Below, piece by piece: positions 33,945-41,884 of a DNA stretch of 64,000 nt (position 1 is its first letter; each line of letters opens with the position of its first letter). A program made the translations under genes and the position numbers. The notes beneath the pieces were generated by a model that was given only the letters and a program-made list of their open reading frames with translations, was not told the DNA's origin and ran no database searches. Where the stretch lies: assembly GCF_000299415.1 (NCBI RefSeq), contig NZ_AMPG01000001.1, forward strand, positions 1,116,001 through 1,180,000, read 5' to 3'. The stretch comes from Candidatus Microthrix parvicella Bio17-1 (GTDB lineage: Bacteria > Actinomycetota > Acidimicrobiia > Acidimicrobiales > Microtrichaceae).

Positions 33945-34778
33945 ATGACCTCCCTGGGACGGACCTCGCGACGCCATCCGTTGGGCCTCGGCGTCGCCTT
34001 GGTGCTTGCGGCCGGGGCACTCGCTGCCTGCGGCGGGTCCGAGGACGGCCCAACCCCGGGCGGGTCCGGCGGGGCGGACAACCCGAACGAAACGCTCGGC
34101 GAACGCACCTGGATCCTCGACGGAACGGGTAGTACCCCTGCGATTACCACCGGTGCCACCGTCACCCTCGTCCACGACTCGGGGAACGTGTCCGGACAGG
34201 CACCGTGCAACACCTACCGCACCGAGTTCACCGTCGACGGCGACCGAGTTGAGGTGGGGCCGGTCGCCACGACCAGGATGGCCTGCGAGCCGGAGGTCAA
34301 CGAGGCTGAGAACGACTTCCTCAAGGCGCTCGAGCGGGTGGACACCGTCGCCGCCAACGGCGACCGATTGACCCTCACCGGCTCCGACGGAGTCGAGTTG
34401 ATCTTCGACGCGCAGGACCCCGCAACCGCGCTGTTGGGGTCGTGGGAGATCGTCAACCTGGCCACCAACGACGCTCTGGCCACGCCCCTCAAGGGCACCA
34501 CGCCGACGATCGACTTCGCCGACGACGGTTCCCTGGCTGCCAACGCCGGCTGCAATCAGATCGGGGCCACCTGGGAGCTCGACGGTTCGTCGCTCACGAT
34601 CGATGACGGCCGGCGCACCTTGATGGCCTGCGCAGACCCGGAGGGCGTCATGGAGCAGGAGGATGCGCTGGGCAAGGCCCTGGACGCCGCAGCCCGGGTG
34701 GAGGTCAGCGACCAGCTGATCATCTTCAACTCGGAGGGCTCGATGCTGATCGCGGCCAAGCGGGCCGCCGACGGGTAG
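33945..34778 (+). CDS. Lipoprotein with two META-like domains
   Basis: The 277-residue protein has a lipoprotein signal: basic start, hydrophobic LGLGVALVLAAGALAAC with the lipidated Cys29, then a Gly/Asp-rich linker. Two META (HslJ-like) repeats follow. The first contains LVHDSGNVSGQAPCNTYR and MACEPEVNEAENDFL. The second contains LGSWEIVNLATND, NAGCNQIGATWEL and LMACADPEGVMEQEDAL. META domains bind unknown ligands at the cell envelope. It is probably exported and attached outside the membrane. It is divergent from the amidohydrolase gene and convergent with the next gene. Confidence 0.85.
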   Translation: MTSLGRTSRRHPLGLGVALVLAAGALAACGGSEDGPTPGGSGGADNPNETLGERTWILDGTGSTPAITTGATVTLVHDSGNVSGQAPCNTYRTEFTVDGDRVEVGPVATTRMACEPEVNEAENDFLKALERVDTVAANGDRLTLTGSDGVELIFDAQDPATALLGSWEIVNLATNDALATPLKGTTPTIDFADDGSLAANAGCNQIGATWELDGSSLTIDDGRRTLMACADPEGVMEQEDALGKALDAAARVEVSDQLIIFNSEGSMLIAAKRAADG

Positions 34779-34796
34779 CCCGTCCCACCCTCGCGT

Positions 34797-35264
34797 TCAG
34801 TCCCGTTTGCGCATGGCGTCGACCAGGCGGTCGGTGGCGGCGTGGGAGTCGAAGGACAGGCGAGCCATCCAGAAGCGCAGAAACTGGGCCATCGAGTAGC
34901 GCACGAACAGCGCCGCACCGACGACAGCGAGGGTCAACCCGATCAGGGCTGCAACGATGGCGTCGCGCTGCTGCAACGGGTTGGTCGTGCTGTGGCTGAT
35001 CACGTAGGCGACGATGACGACCACGATCGCCGACGCCATCAGCGCCACGCCGACCCACAGCAGCGCGCGGTCCCGGCTGCCGGCGCCGCCGGGCAGCGCC
35101 ATGTCGGCGATCTCGGCGCTGAAGCGTTCAACCCGGTCCGGCCCATCGGCAGTTCCGGGCGGCTCGGGCGAATACGGGTTCTCGATCGCAGGGCCGTCGG
35201 GCACAGGGCTGTCGGTCACGGGGCTGTCGGGCGCTGGGCTGTCGGGCGCTGGGCTGTCGGTCAC
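34797..35264 (-). CDS. Small membrane protein downstream of livF
   Basis: The 155-residue protein begins with a repetitive Ser-Pro-Asp tail (PDSPAPDSPVTDSPV-like units from a 15-bp DNA repeat, about 35190-35262). It then has two transmembrane helices (ALLWVGVALMASAIVVVIVAYVI and AIVAALIGLTLAVVGAALFV) and a cytoplasmic end LDSHA-like AATDRLVDAMRKRD. GTG 35264 is chosen because GGAGGA lies seven bases before it; the longer reading overlaps livF. It has no recognisable family, but it follows livF by 13 bp and may be an accessory of the transporter. Confidence 0.65.
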   Translation of the reverse strand: MTDSPAPDSPAPDSPVTDSPVPDGPAIENPYSPEPPGTADGPDRVERFSAEIADMALPGGAGSRDRALLWVGVALMASAIVVVIVAYVISHSTTNPLQQRDAIVAALIGLTLAVVGAALFVRYSMAQFLRFWMARLSFDSHAATDRLVDAMRKRD

Positions 35265-35277
35265 GGGGCTTCCTCCT

Positions 35278-35982
35278 TCATCCGCCCAGGTAGGCCTGGG
35301 AGAGGCGATCTTCGATGTCATGGGGCCGACCGGCGTCGACGACGTGGCCCTGCACCAGCACGACGGCCACGTCGGCCACGTCGATCACGATGCGTGCGAA
35401 CTGCTCGACCAACAGCACCGACGTGCCCTCGGCGGCCACCTGGGCCACGGTGTCGTACAACTCGTCGACGATGATCGGCGCCAGGCCCATCGACAGCTCG
35501 TCGAGGACCAACAGGGCCGGGTCGGTCGCCAGGCCGCGTGCCATGGCCAGCATCTGCTGCTGGCCACCGGAGAGGGTGCCGCTCGTCTGGTCGATCCGCT
35601 GGGCCAGCTGCGGGAACCGGGCGAGCGAGCGCTCCTCGATCTGCGCCCGGTCCTGACCCCGGTGGGTCATCATCCACAGGTTCTCGCGCACGGTGAGGTT
35701 GGGGAAGATGCCCCGTCCCTCGGGGATGAGGCACAGGCCTCGGCGGGCGAGGTCGTCGGCCCGGGCGCCGTTCACCCGACGTCCGGCGATGATGATGTCG
35801 CCCGCCGAGGCGGGCAGCAGGCCGGCGAGCACCTTGAGCGTGGTCGACTTGCCCGCGCCGTTGGGCCCGAGGATCGCCACCACCTCGCCGGCACCGACGA
35901 CCAGGTCCACGCCGTGCAGCACGTCAATGCCGTCGTAGCCGGCGTGAACGCCGCGCAGCTCCACCAGCGGGCCGTCGCTCAT
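35278..35982 (-). CDS. livF: ABC importer ATP-binding protein, LivF type
   Basis: The 234-residue ATPase of a branched-chain-amino-acid-type (HAAT) ABC importer has Walker A GPNGAGKST, the Q-loop region CLIPEGRGIFPNLTVREN characteristic of LivF, signature LSGGQQQMLAMARGL, Walker B LLVLDELSMGLAP and switch His replaced by Gln-Phe (LLVEQFA). It powers import with LivG. ATGA overlap with livG gives coupling. The family transports amino acids, amides or aromatic and acyl compounds; the neighbourhood suggests the last group. Confidence 0.92.
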   Translation of the reverse strand: MSDGPLVELRGVHAGYDGIDVLHGVDLVVGAGEVVAILGPNGAGKSTTLKVLAGLLPASAGDIIIAGRRVNGARADDLARRGLCLIPEGRGIFPNLTVRENLWMMTHRGQDRAQIEERSLARFPQLAQRIDQTSGTLSGGQQQMLAMARGLATDPALLVLDELSMGLAPIIVDELYDTVAQVAAEGTSVLLVEQFARIVIDVADVAVVLVQGHVVDAGRPHDIEDRLSQAYLGG

Positions 35983-36731
35983 TGCGCCACCGGCGTGGGC
36001 AGATCGGACTTCGGTGCGCCGAGGTAGGCATCGAGCACGGCCGGATCGGTCTGTACCTGCGCCGGTGATCCGCTGGTGAGGATCCGGCCCAGGTTCAACA
36101 CGTTGACCGTGTGGCAGACCTCCATCACCAGGGACATGTCGTGCTCGACCAGCACGATCGTGATGCCGTCGTCGGCCAGCTCGACGAGCAGGCGCCCGAA
36201 CCGGGCGGTCTCGGTATCGTTCTGGCCCGACGCAGGCTCGTCGAGCAGCAGCACGCTCGGGTGGCATGCCAGCGCCCGGCCAAGCTCGACCAGCCTGCCG
36301 TGGCCGGTCGACAGCGTGGTGACGCGCTCGTCGGCCGCGTCTCGTAGGCCGACCCGGTCGAGGATCGCCTCGGTTGAGGCTGCCGGGTCGCCGTCGTGAC
36401 GCGCCCAGCGGTGGTGGATGTCGGCGGCGACGCGGATGTTCTCTCGCACCGACAGCATCGTGAACAGCTCGAGCTGTTGAAAGGTGCGGGCCAACCCGGC
36501 GCGCGCCCGCCGGTGCATCGACTTGCGGGTGAGATCGACCCCGTCGAGCGTGATCCGGCCCGACGACGGCGTGACCAGCCCGGTGATCGCGTTGAACAGG
36601 GTGGTCTTGCCCGCGCCGTTGGGCCCGATCAGCCCGGTGATCCGCCCCTCCGCTGCAACGACCGATGCCGCGTCGAGCGCCCGGTTTCCCCCGAAGGACA
36701 CGACGACATCGGTCGCCTCAAGCACCCCCAT
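35979..36731 (-). CDS. livG: ABC importer ATP-binding protein, LivG type
   Basis: The 250-residue second ATPase of the importer has Walker A GPNGAGKTTLFNAITG, LARTFQQLELFTMLSVRENI (typical LivG Q-loop), signature TLSTGHGRLVELGRALA, Walker B VLLLDEPASGQND and VEHDMSLVMEV for the H-loop. The signature is the degenerate STGHGR form common in this subfamily. It overlaps livF by 4 nt downstream and the permease gene by 14 nt upstream, so the transporter genes form one transcript. Confidence 0.93.
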   Translation of the reverse strand: MGVLEATDVVVSFGGNRALDAASVVAAEGRITGLIGPNGAGKTTLFNAITGLVTPSSGRITLDGVDLTRKSMHRRARAGLARTFQQLELFTMLSVRENIRVAADIHHRWARHDGDPAASTEAILDRVGLRDAADERVTTLSTGHGRLVELGRALACHPSVLLLDEPASGQNDTETARFGRLLVELADDGITIVLVEHDMSLVMEVCHTVNVLNLGRILTSGSPAQVQTDPAVLDAYLGAPKSDLPTPVAQ

Positions 36732-39042
36732 TACCCACCCCCTGCTCGTTGCCCGCCGGCCGCACCTCGAACGGACGCCCGCCGGGCGATTTCGCCCCCA
36801 CCAAGGCAGCCGGAACGAAGGCCAGGCCGTCGCGGGTGGTGCCGTCGAAGCCCAGCTCGTCGTTCATCGCCGTCAGGTCGGCCGGCGACCACGCCCGCGC
36901 GAGACCGGCCCACTCGATACCGGCCCGTTCGAAGTTCGGACGTTCGGGGAGTGCAGCGGTGGCCACCCCGTCGGACGCTGCCGCACCCAACTCTGCGCTC
37001 GCAACTGCGGCCGCCACCGGGGCCGGACGAGTCGATCGGATGCTCGCCAACGCACCGGCGACCAGAAACGTCACGGCGAGTAGGAGGGCGAAGGGCCGGT
37101 TACCGATCACGCCGGCCAGACGCAGCGCATAGGCACCGACCATCGCCGCCGTCATGGCGACGAGCACCGGTCGGTCCCGGCGCAGCGGAGCCACCCCATC
37201 CGACATCAGGGGCACCACGCCGCTGGGGTTGCGCCCGAGCCCAATACCGGCGAGCCCCGGGATGATCGTGTTGACCTTGGCGAACAGGGGGCCGAGGCCC
37301 GAGGTCAGGGGGATCAGGCCGAACAGGCTGATCCCGGCGAACAGTGCGCCGCCGATCAGCCCGGCGCCGCCGACGATGACCAGGATGAAGATCGGCAGGC
37401 CGGTGAGCAGGTCGTAGCGGGACGGGGACACCGTGCCCAACTGCATGCCGTAGAGCGCCCCACCCAGCCCGGCGATCGCCGCCGACAGCGTGAACACGCC
37501 CACCCGCGGCCAGCGCAGATCCAGCCCGAACGTGGCACAGGCCACCTCGCTGTCGCGCATCGCCACCAGTTGCCGGCCCCAGCGGCCCCAACGCAGCGCA
37601 GCCACCAGCACCGCAACGACGGCGAAGGCCACCGCCGACAGCATCAACTGCCGGCCCGGGGTGTCGAAGCGGTAGCCGAACAATGACAAAGCGTCGATGC
37701 TCGTTGAGTTGACGTTGAACAGGCTGACGTGGATCGGGCCGAGGTCGAAGTCGGGCAGGTTGAAGATCCAGCGGTCCATCGCCACGCCGAAGGCAGCGGT
37801 GGCCAGCGCCAGGTAGATGCCGGACAGGCGCATCACCGGCAGGGCGATCAGCGCCCCGACGGCGGCGGCGAACACCATTGCCAGCACCAGGCCGAGCGGG
37901 GATCCACCGCCACCGTGGTGGGCGACGGCGATGGCGCCGATGCCGCCGAAGGTCAGCTGGGCCAGCGAGATCTGCCCGGCGAACCCGACCAACGGCACCA
38001 GCGACAGGGCGACGATCCCGAGCGAGAACACCGGCCCGTAGGAGATCAGGCTGCCGGCGTCGAGGGTGGTGACCATGACGACACCGACGGCCACCACCGC
38101 ACCGGCGAGGGCAAACGTTCCGGTCCGTGACGGCGACGGAAAGTACTCACGCAGCTGAGTGCGGGTGCGCAGTCGGGGGTTGGGCACGAACAACAGCGCC
38201 AGGAACAGGACGATCACCGCTGCGGCCGGGCGCATCCCGGCCAGGTAGCGGTTGTCCCCGGGCAGGTAACCGGCCAGGTAACCCTCGGTGAGGCCGATTG
38301 CGATCGCTCCGACGAAGGTCAGGGGCAGCGATCGCAATCTCCCAAAGATCGCCGCTGCGTAGGCGTTGACGATCAGGAGCGACAGCGACCCGGCCTCGAG
38401 CGACAGCGACGGGGCGATCAGGATGCCGCCGACTGCGGCCAGCCCCACGCCGACCGCCCAGCTGATCAGGGCGATCCGGTCGGGCCGGGCACCGTTGAGC
38501 AGCGCCAGCGAGCGGTCGTCGACGTTGGCCCGCATCGAGACCCCGATGCGGGTGCGGTGCAGCAGCCAGCGCAGGCCGATCGCCACCCCGATCGCCACCC
38601 CGATCGTGATCGCCTGGTGGTAGGTGATCGACGTGACACCCAGGTCCAGCCTGCGACCCTGGTAGAAGGTGCTCATCGGTCGGCTCTGGCCCGGCGTCCA
38701 AATCAGGTTGGCCAGACCGATCAAACCGACGAGCAGGCTGATCGACACGACCAGCTTGGTGGCCTCGCTGGTGCCGGCCAGGCCGCGCATGATCACCCGC
38801 TCGAGCATCAACCCGAACAGCGGCGCGATCACCCCGATCACCACGAACAAGGCCAGCGGGGTGGGCCAGCCCCACTGGAAACGGATCTGCCAGTATGCGA
38901 AGGCGGCCAGCATGCCGATGGCGCCGTGGGCGAAGTTGAAGATCCCCGTCGTCGTGTAGGTGAGCACCAGGCCGCTGGAGATAATGGCGTAGATCGCCGC
39001 CAGGGTGAGGCCGACGATCGTGAAGATCAGAAACTTCTCCAT
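36718..39042 (-). CDS. Fused LivH-LivM permease
   Basis: The 774-residue protein carries both channel subunits. The LivH half (1-290) has GLTLAAIYAIISSGLVLTYTTTGIFNFAHG, and the LivM half (330-640) has FAGQISLAQLTFGGIGA and RLSGIYLALATAAFGVA, each with multiple helices. After the last helix a polar C-terminal extension of about 100 residues (from SIRSTRPA to the end) has no recognised domain. Normally these are two genes of about 290 and 320 residues. The fusion makes subunit stoichiometry fixed. It lies between livK and livG; substrate is set by LivK. Confidence 0.9.
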   Translation of the reverse strand: MEKFLIFTIVGLTLAAIYAIISSGLVLTYTTTGIFNFAHGAIGMLAAFAYWQIRFQWGWPTPLALFVVIGVIAPLFGLMLERVIMRGLAGTSEATKLVVSISLLVGLIGLANLIWTPGQSRPMSTFYQGRRLDLGVTSITYHQAITIGVAIGVAIGLRWLLHRTRIGVSMRANVDDRSLALLNGARPDRIALISWAVGVGLAAVGGILIAPSLSLEAGSLSLLIVNAYAAAIFGRLRSLPLTFVGAIAIGLTEGYLAGYLPGDNRYLAGMRPAAAVIVLFLALLFVPNPRLRTRTQLREYFPSPSRTGTFALAGAVVAVGVVMVTTLDAGSLISYGPVFSLGIVALSLVPLVGFAGQISLAQLTFGGIGAIAVAHHGGGGSPLGLVLAMVFAAAVGALIALPVMRLSGIYLALATAAFGVAMDRWIFNLPDFDLGPIHVSLFNVNSTSIDALSLFGYRFDTPGRQLMLSAVAFAVVAVLVAALRWGRWGRQLVAMRDSEVACATFGLDLRWPRVGVFTLSAAIAGLGGALYGMQLGTVSPSRYDLLTGLPIFILVIVGGAGLIGGALFAGISLFGLIPLTSGLGPLFAKVNTIIPGLAGIGLGRNPSGVVPLMSDGVAPLRRDRPVLVAMTAAMVGAYALRLAGVIGNRPFALLLAVTFLVAGALASIRSTRPAPVAAAVASAELGAAASDGVATAALPERPNFERAGIEWAGLARAWSPADLTAMNDELGFDGTTRDGLAFVPAALVGAKSPGGRPFEVRPAGNEQGVGNGGA

Positions 39043-39047
39043 TCAGG

Positions 39048-40538
39048 TCACTCGAGGTCGTCGATCGACTTGCCGACCGACTCGAGGGTGGTGCCCGAGC
39101 CGTAGTCGCCGGTCAGCTTGATGATGTTGTCCTTGGAGCAGGAGAACAGCCCATCGTTGGGCTCGAAATCGTCGGGGATGACGAACCCTTTTGGCGTGGC
39201 CTCGACCACCATCATGCATTCGGGGCCCTGGTCCTTGCTCGGGTTGGCCTCGGCGTGCAGGCCGCCGCCTGTCCAGTCGGTGACCTTCCGGGCGGCGTCG
39301 TACACGCACGCGCGGGTGACGTCCGAGCCGCACTGCTTCACCGCGCCGGCGAACAGTAGCCAGCCCGAAAAGGCCTGGTAACCGAGCAGCGCCTCGTCCT
39401 TGCCGTCGGGAAGGAATTCGCCAAACAGATCGAGGTACTGCTGGGTGGCCGGATTGTCCTCGGCGAGGAAGGGCGGCACGACCGAGGCGACGGCGTAGAC
39501 GTTCTTCACGGCGGCGCCACCCACGTCGATGAAGCCCTGGTCGATCACGTTGGTGCCGGCGAGTATCCACTTGGGCTCGTAGCCGATGTCGGCCATCGCC
39601 TGAAGCAGCTTGGCCAGACCTTCGGGCTCACCGGTGTACACCACCCCCTCGACCTTGTCGCTCGACAGCGCCTCGGCAAAGGGCGTCCAGCTGGCCTCGC
39701 CCGTCGAGTTGTACTGGGCCTTGTACACCGAGGTCCATCCCAGCTGCTTGGCGGCGTCCTGTGCCTGGGCGTCGACGAACACCAGCGAGCCGATATTGCC
39801 GGTGAGAAAGCCGACCCGGTCGGTCGATCCGGGAAACTCGTCCTCCAGGTATCGGAACAGGCCGACCTGCAACTCGTCGATGGCGGCGGGAACCGGCGAC
39901 ACCGACAGCTCGGAGGCGCGCGCCTCGGGCGACACCTGGAAGCCGGGGATTTCGGGGAGCATGCAGCGGAGGCGCTCCTCCTGACCGGTCTCGTCAAACA
40001 CGCCGCCACTGCCGACGAGCATGAAGTCCTCCTGGCAGGACTCGGTGATGCGCTGCTTGTACTCGGTCAGCTTGGCGTCACGCTCGACGTCCTCAATCTT
40101 GCGACCGTTGATGCCGCCGGCGTCGTTGCACCAGGCGGTGAACACCTCGGCCGAATCGAAGATCTCCTGGTTGAGACCGGGGCGTCCGACGAAGCCGGGG
40201 TCGGCGATCGTGCCCACCTGGATGGCGTCATCGGTGACCCCCTGAGCGGTCGCCCCCGAGGCGTCGCCGGGCCCACATACGCCCTTGAGATCACCAAAGT
40301 CGCCCGCCGCCGTCGTCTGTTCGTTGGGGGCCTGCGTTCCGTTGCCACCCAAGGTGTCGGCGGCGGCAGTGGCAGCGCCCCCGGCGGTGGCGACCGGTGC
40401 GGCCGCGCCGGTCTCGACTTCGTTGGCCCCGCGGGTGCAACCGCCGACGAGCACCGCCGCGGCGAGCACTGCCACCGCCGTCCGCTTGTGGAGCGGCGCA
40501 CCGAACACGACCGGCCTCCGCCGTCCCCCAACGATCAT
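39048..40538 (-). CDS. ABC importer substrate-binding lipoprotein, LivK type
   Basis: The 496-residue protein begins with a basic region and hydrophobic AVAVLAAAVLVGGC, the lipobox ending in Cys34, then a 50-residue Ala/Thr-rich linker and a type I periplasmic-binding fold: DDAIQVGTIADPGFVGR, DAGGINGRKIE, CQEDFMLVGSGGVFDE and GVVYTGEPEGLAKLLQAMAD. This family binds amino acids, aromatics or acyl compounds; the pocket cannot be read. ATG 40538 follows GGGGGG. It is the first gene of the importer operon, and a perfect KstR-type palindrome lies 44 bp upstream. Confidence 0.88.
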   Translation of the reverse strand: MIVGGRRRPVVFGAPLHKRTAVAVLAAAVLVGGCTRGANEVETGAAAPVATAGGAATAAADTLGGNGTQAPNEQTTAAGDFGDLKGVCGPGDASGATAQGVTDDAIQVGTIADPGFVGRPGLNQEIFDSAEVFTAWCNDAGGINGRKIEDVERDAKLTEYKQRITESCQEDFMLVGSGGVFDETGQEERLRCMLPEIPGFQVSPEARASELSVSPVPAAIDELQVGLFRYLEDEFPGSTDRVGFLTGNIGSLVFVDAQAQDAAKQLGWTSVYKAQYNSTGEASWTPFAEALSSDKVEGVVYTGEPEGLAKLLQAMADIGYEPKWILAGTNVIDQGFIDVGGAAVKNVYAVASVVPPFLAEDNPATQQYLDLFGEFLPDGKDEALLGYQAFSGWLLFAGAVKQCGSDVTRACVYDAARKVTDWTGGGLHAEANPSKDQGPECMMVVEATPKGFVIPDDFEPNDGLFSCSKDNIIKLTGDYGSGTTLESVGKSIDDLE

Positions 40539-40581
40539 GTCGCGTCCCCCCGGATCTGTGACGAACGCCACCGTACTCGCA

Positions 40582-40593
40582 AGAACGCGTTCT
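40582..40593. promoter_or_regulatory. KstR-type operator upstream of the ABC importer
   Basis: AGAACGCGTTCT, a perfect palindrome in the context CAAGAACGCGTTCTCGC, differs from the other two perfect sites by only A to G in the centre. It lies 44 bp before livK, where it would cover the promoter. Confidence 0.75.
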
Positions 40594-40610
40594 CGCGCGC
40601 CCTTTTGGGT

Positions 40611-41192
40611 CTAGTCCTCCGGCCGAGCCCCCTGGCGACCCAGCCGGGCGATGGCCCCGGCGAAGACCGTGGCCATCGTCGCTGCGGTCAACCGCTTCTC
40701 GACCGAGGTGCGGTGGCCGGGCTGGGGCGACAGGGTCAGGTATCCCAACGGTGGCCGCGTCCGCCGCACGGATGAACCTGATCAGTTGGCGAAGCTCCTT
40801 GCGACGCGCCGTATTGCGGGCGGCCAGGCCGGCCAGCCTGCTGCTGAGCACCCCGACGATGATGCCGACGATGACCAGCGAGATGGCGGCGGACAGGTCG
40901 TCGCCATCGGAGATGGCCAGCCGGTGGTGCCGATCGCAGCGACGACAACGACCGAAAGCACGAGGATCACGGCCGCCGCGCTGGTGTGCGACCCACGCAA
41001 CGGGATGGTCGCCGCTGCGGTCGCCGCCGGCAGGGCGACGGCGAGGACGTAGCCGGCGATCAGCCGGGCCCGCTGGAGCGGCTGGCCCTCGGCCGGCTCG
41101 ACCGTCTCGAAACGGCCGTGACCAACCCGCCTCGATTCGGTTGCGTTGAACGATTCGACGATGCGTTGCAGGGTGCGGTCGAAACGGTTCAT
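40611..41192 (-). pseudogene. Broken DUF4118 (KdpD-like 4TM) protein gene
   Basis: The start MNRFDRTLQRIVESFNATE, then hydrophobic YVLAVALPAATAAATIPL and AAAVILVLSVVVVAAIGTTGWP, match the DUF4118 proteins that accompany KdpD in actinobacteria. After TGWP the homology continues only in another frame (LSAAISLVIVGIIVGVLSSR, then LAGLAARNTARRKELRQLIR). The family end (EKRLTAATMATVFAGAIARL) lies in a third frame. A stretch of roughly 60 codons is also missing. Its ATG still overlaps the kdpE stop (ATGA), so it was the last gene of the kdp operon. Confidence 0.75.
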
Positions 41193-41884
41193 CGTTCTTC
41201 ATCTCCGTCGGTGAGGAATCGGTAGCCCATCCCCGGTTCGGTCTTGAAGTAGCGGGGGTGGGAGGGATCGCCCTCCAGCTTGCGGCGCAGGTTGGCCATG
41301 TGGACCCGCAGATAGCCGGACTCGTCGTCGAAGTTCGGACCCCACACGGCGGTGAGTAGCTGACGTTGGGTAACCAGGCGGTCGCTGTGACGCGCCAGGT
41401 GTTCCACAAGCTCCCACTCGGTGGGGGTGAGGTGGACGGCCTCGCCGGAGCGCTCCACCCGCTTGTCGGCCAGGTCGATCCGCAGCCGGCCGACGACCAC
41501 GACCGGGACGGTCTCACCCACCGACGCCGTGCGCCGCAGCGCAGCTCGCATGCGGGCGAGCAGTTCGTTCATACCGAACGGCTTGGTGACGAAATCGTCG
41601 GCGCCCGCGTCGAGCGCCTCCACCTTGTCGGCCTCCTCGCTGCGGACGGTCAACATGATGATCGGCACCTCGGTCCACCCGCGCAGGCCGTGGACCACCT
41701 CGATCCCGCTGAGATCGGGCAAGCCGATATCCAACAGCACCAGGTCGGGGTGGCGATCGGCCGCGAGCTGCAGCGCAGCGCGACCGGTGTCGGCCAGCAC
41801 CACGTCAAACTCGCGGGCCTGCAGGTTGGTCGCCAGCGCGCGCCGGATCTGGGGCTCGTCGTCGACCACCAGAACGGTGGTCAC
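41189..41884 (-). CDS. kdpE: Response regulator KdpE
   Basis: The 231-residue OmpR-family regulator has a receiver domain with acidic pocket VVDDEP, phospho-acceptor Asp52 (VLLDIGLPD) and Lys in FVTKPFG, and a winged-helix DNA-binding domain with LTPTEWELVEHLARHSDRLV and YLRVHMANLRRKLEGDP. It receives phosphate from KdpD and activates kdpFABC at low K+. The overlap with kdpD (ATGA) and the position after kdpC confirm identity. Confidence 0.96.
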   Translation of the reverse strand: MTTVLVVDDEPQIRRALATNLQAREFDVVLADTGRAALQLAADRHPDLVLLDIGLPDLSGIEVVHGLRGWTEVPIIMLTVRSEEADKVEALDAGADDFVTKPFGMNELLARMRAALRRTASVGETVPVVVVGRLRIDLADKRVERSGEAVHLTPTEWELVEHLARHSDRLVTQRQLLTAVWGPNFDDESGYLRVHMANLRRKLEGDPSHPRYFKTEPGMGYRFLTDGDEER

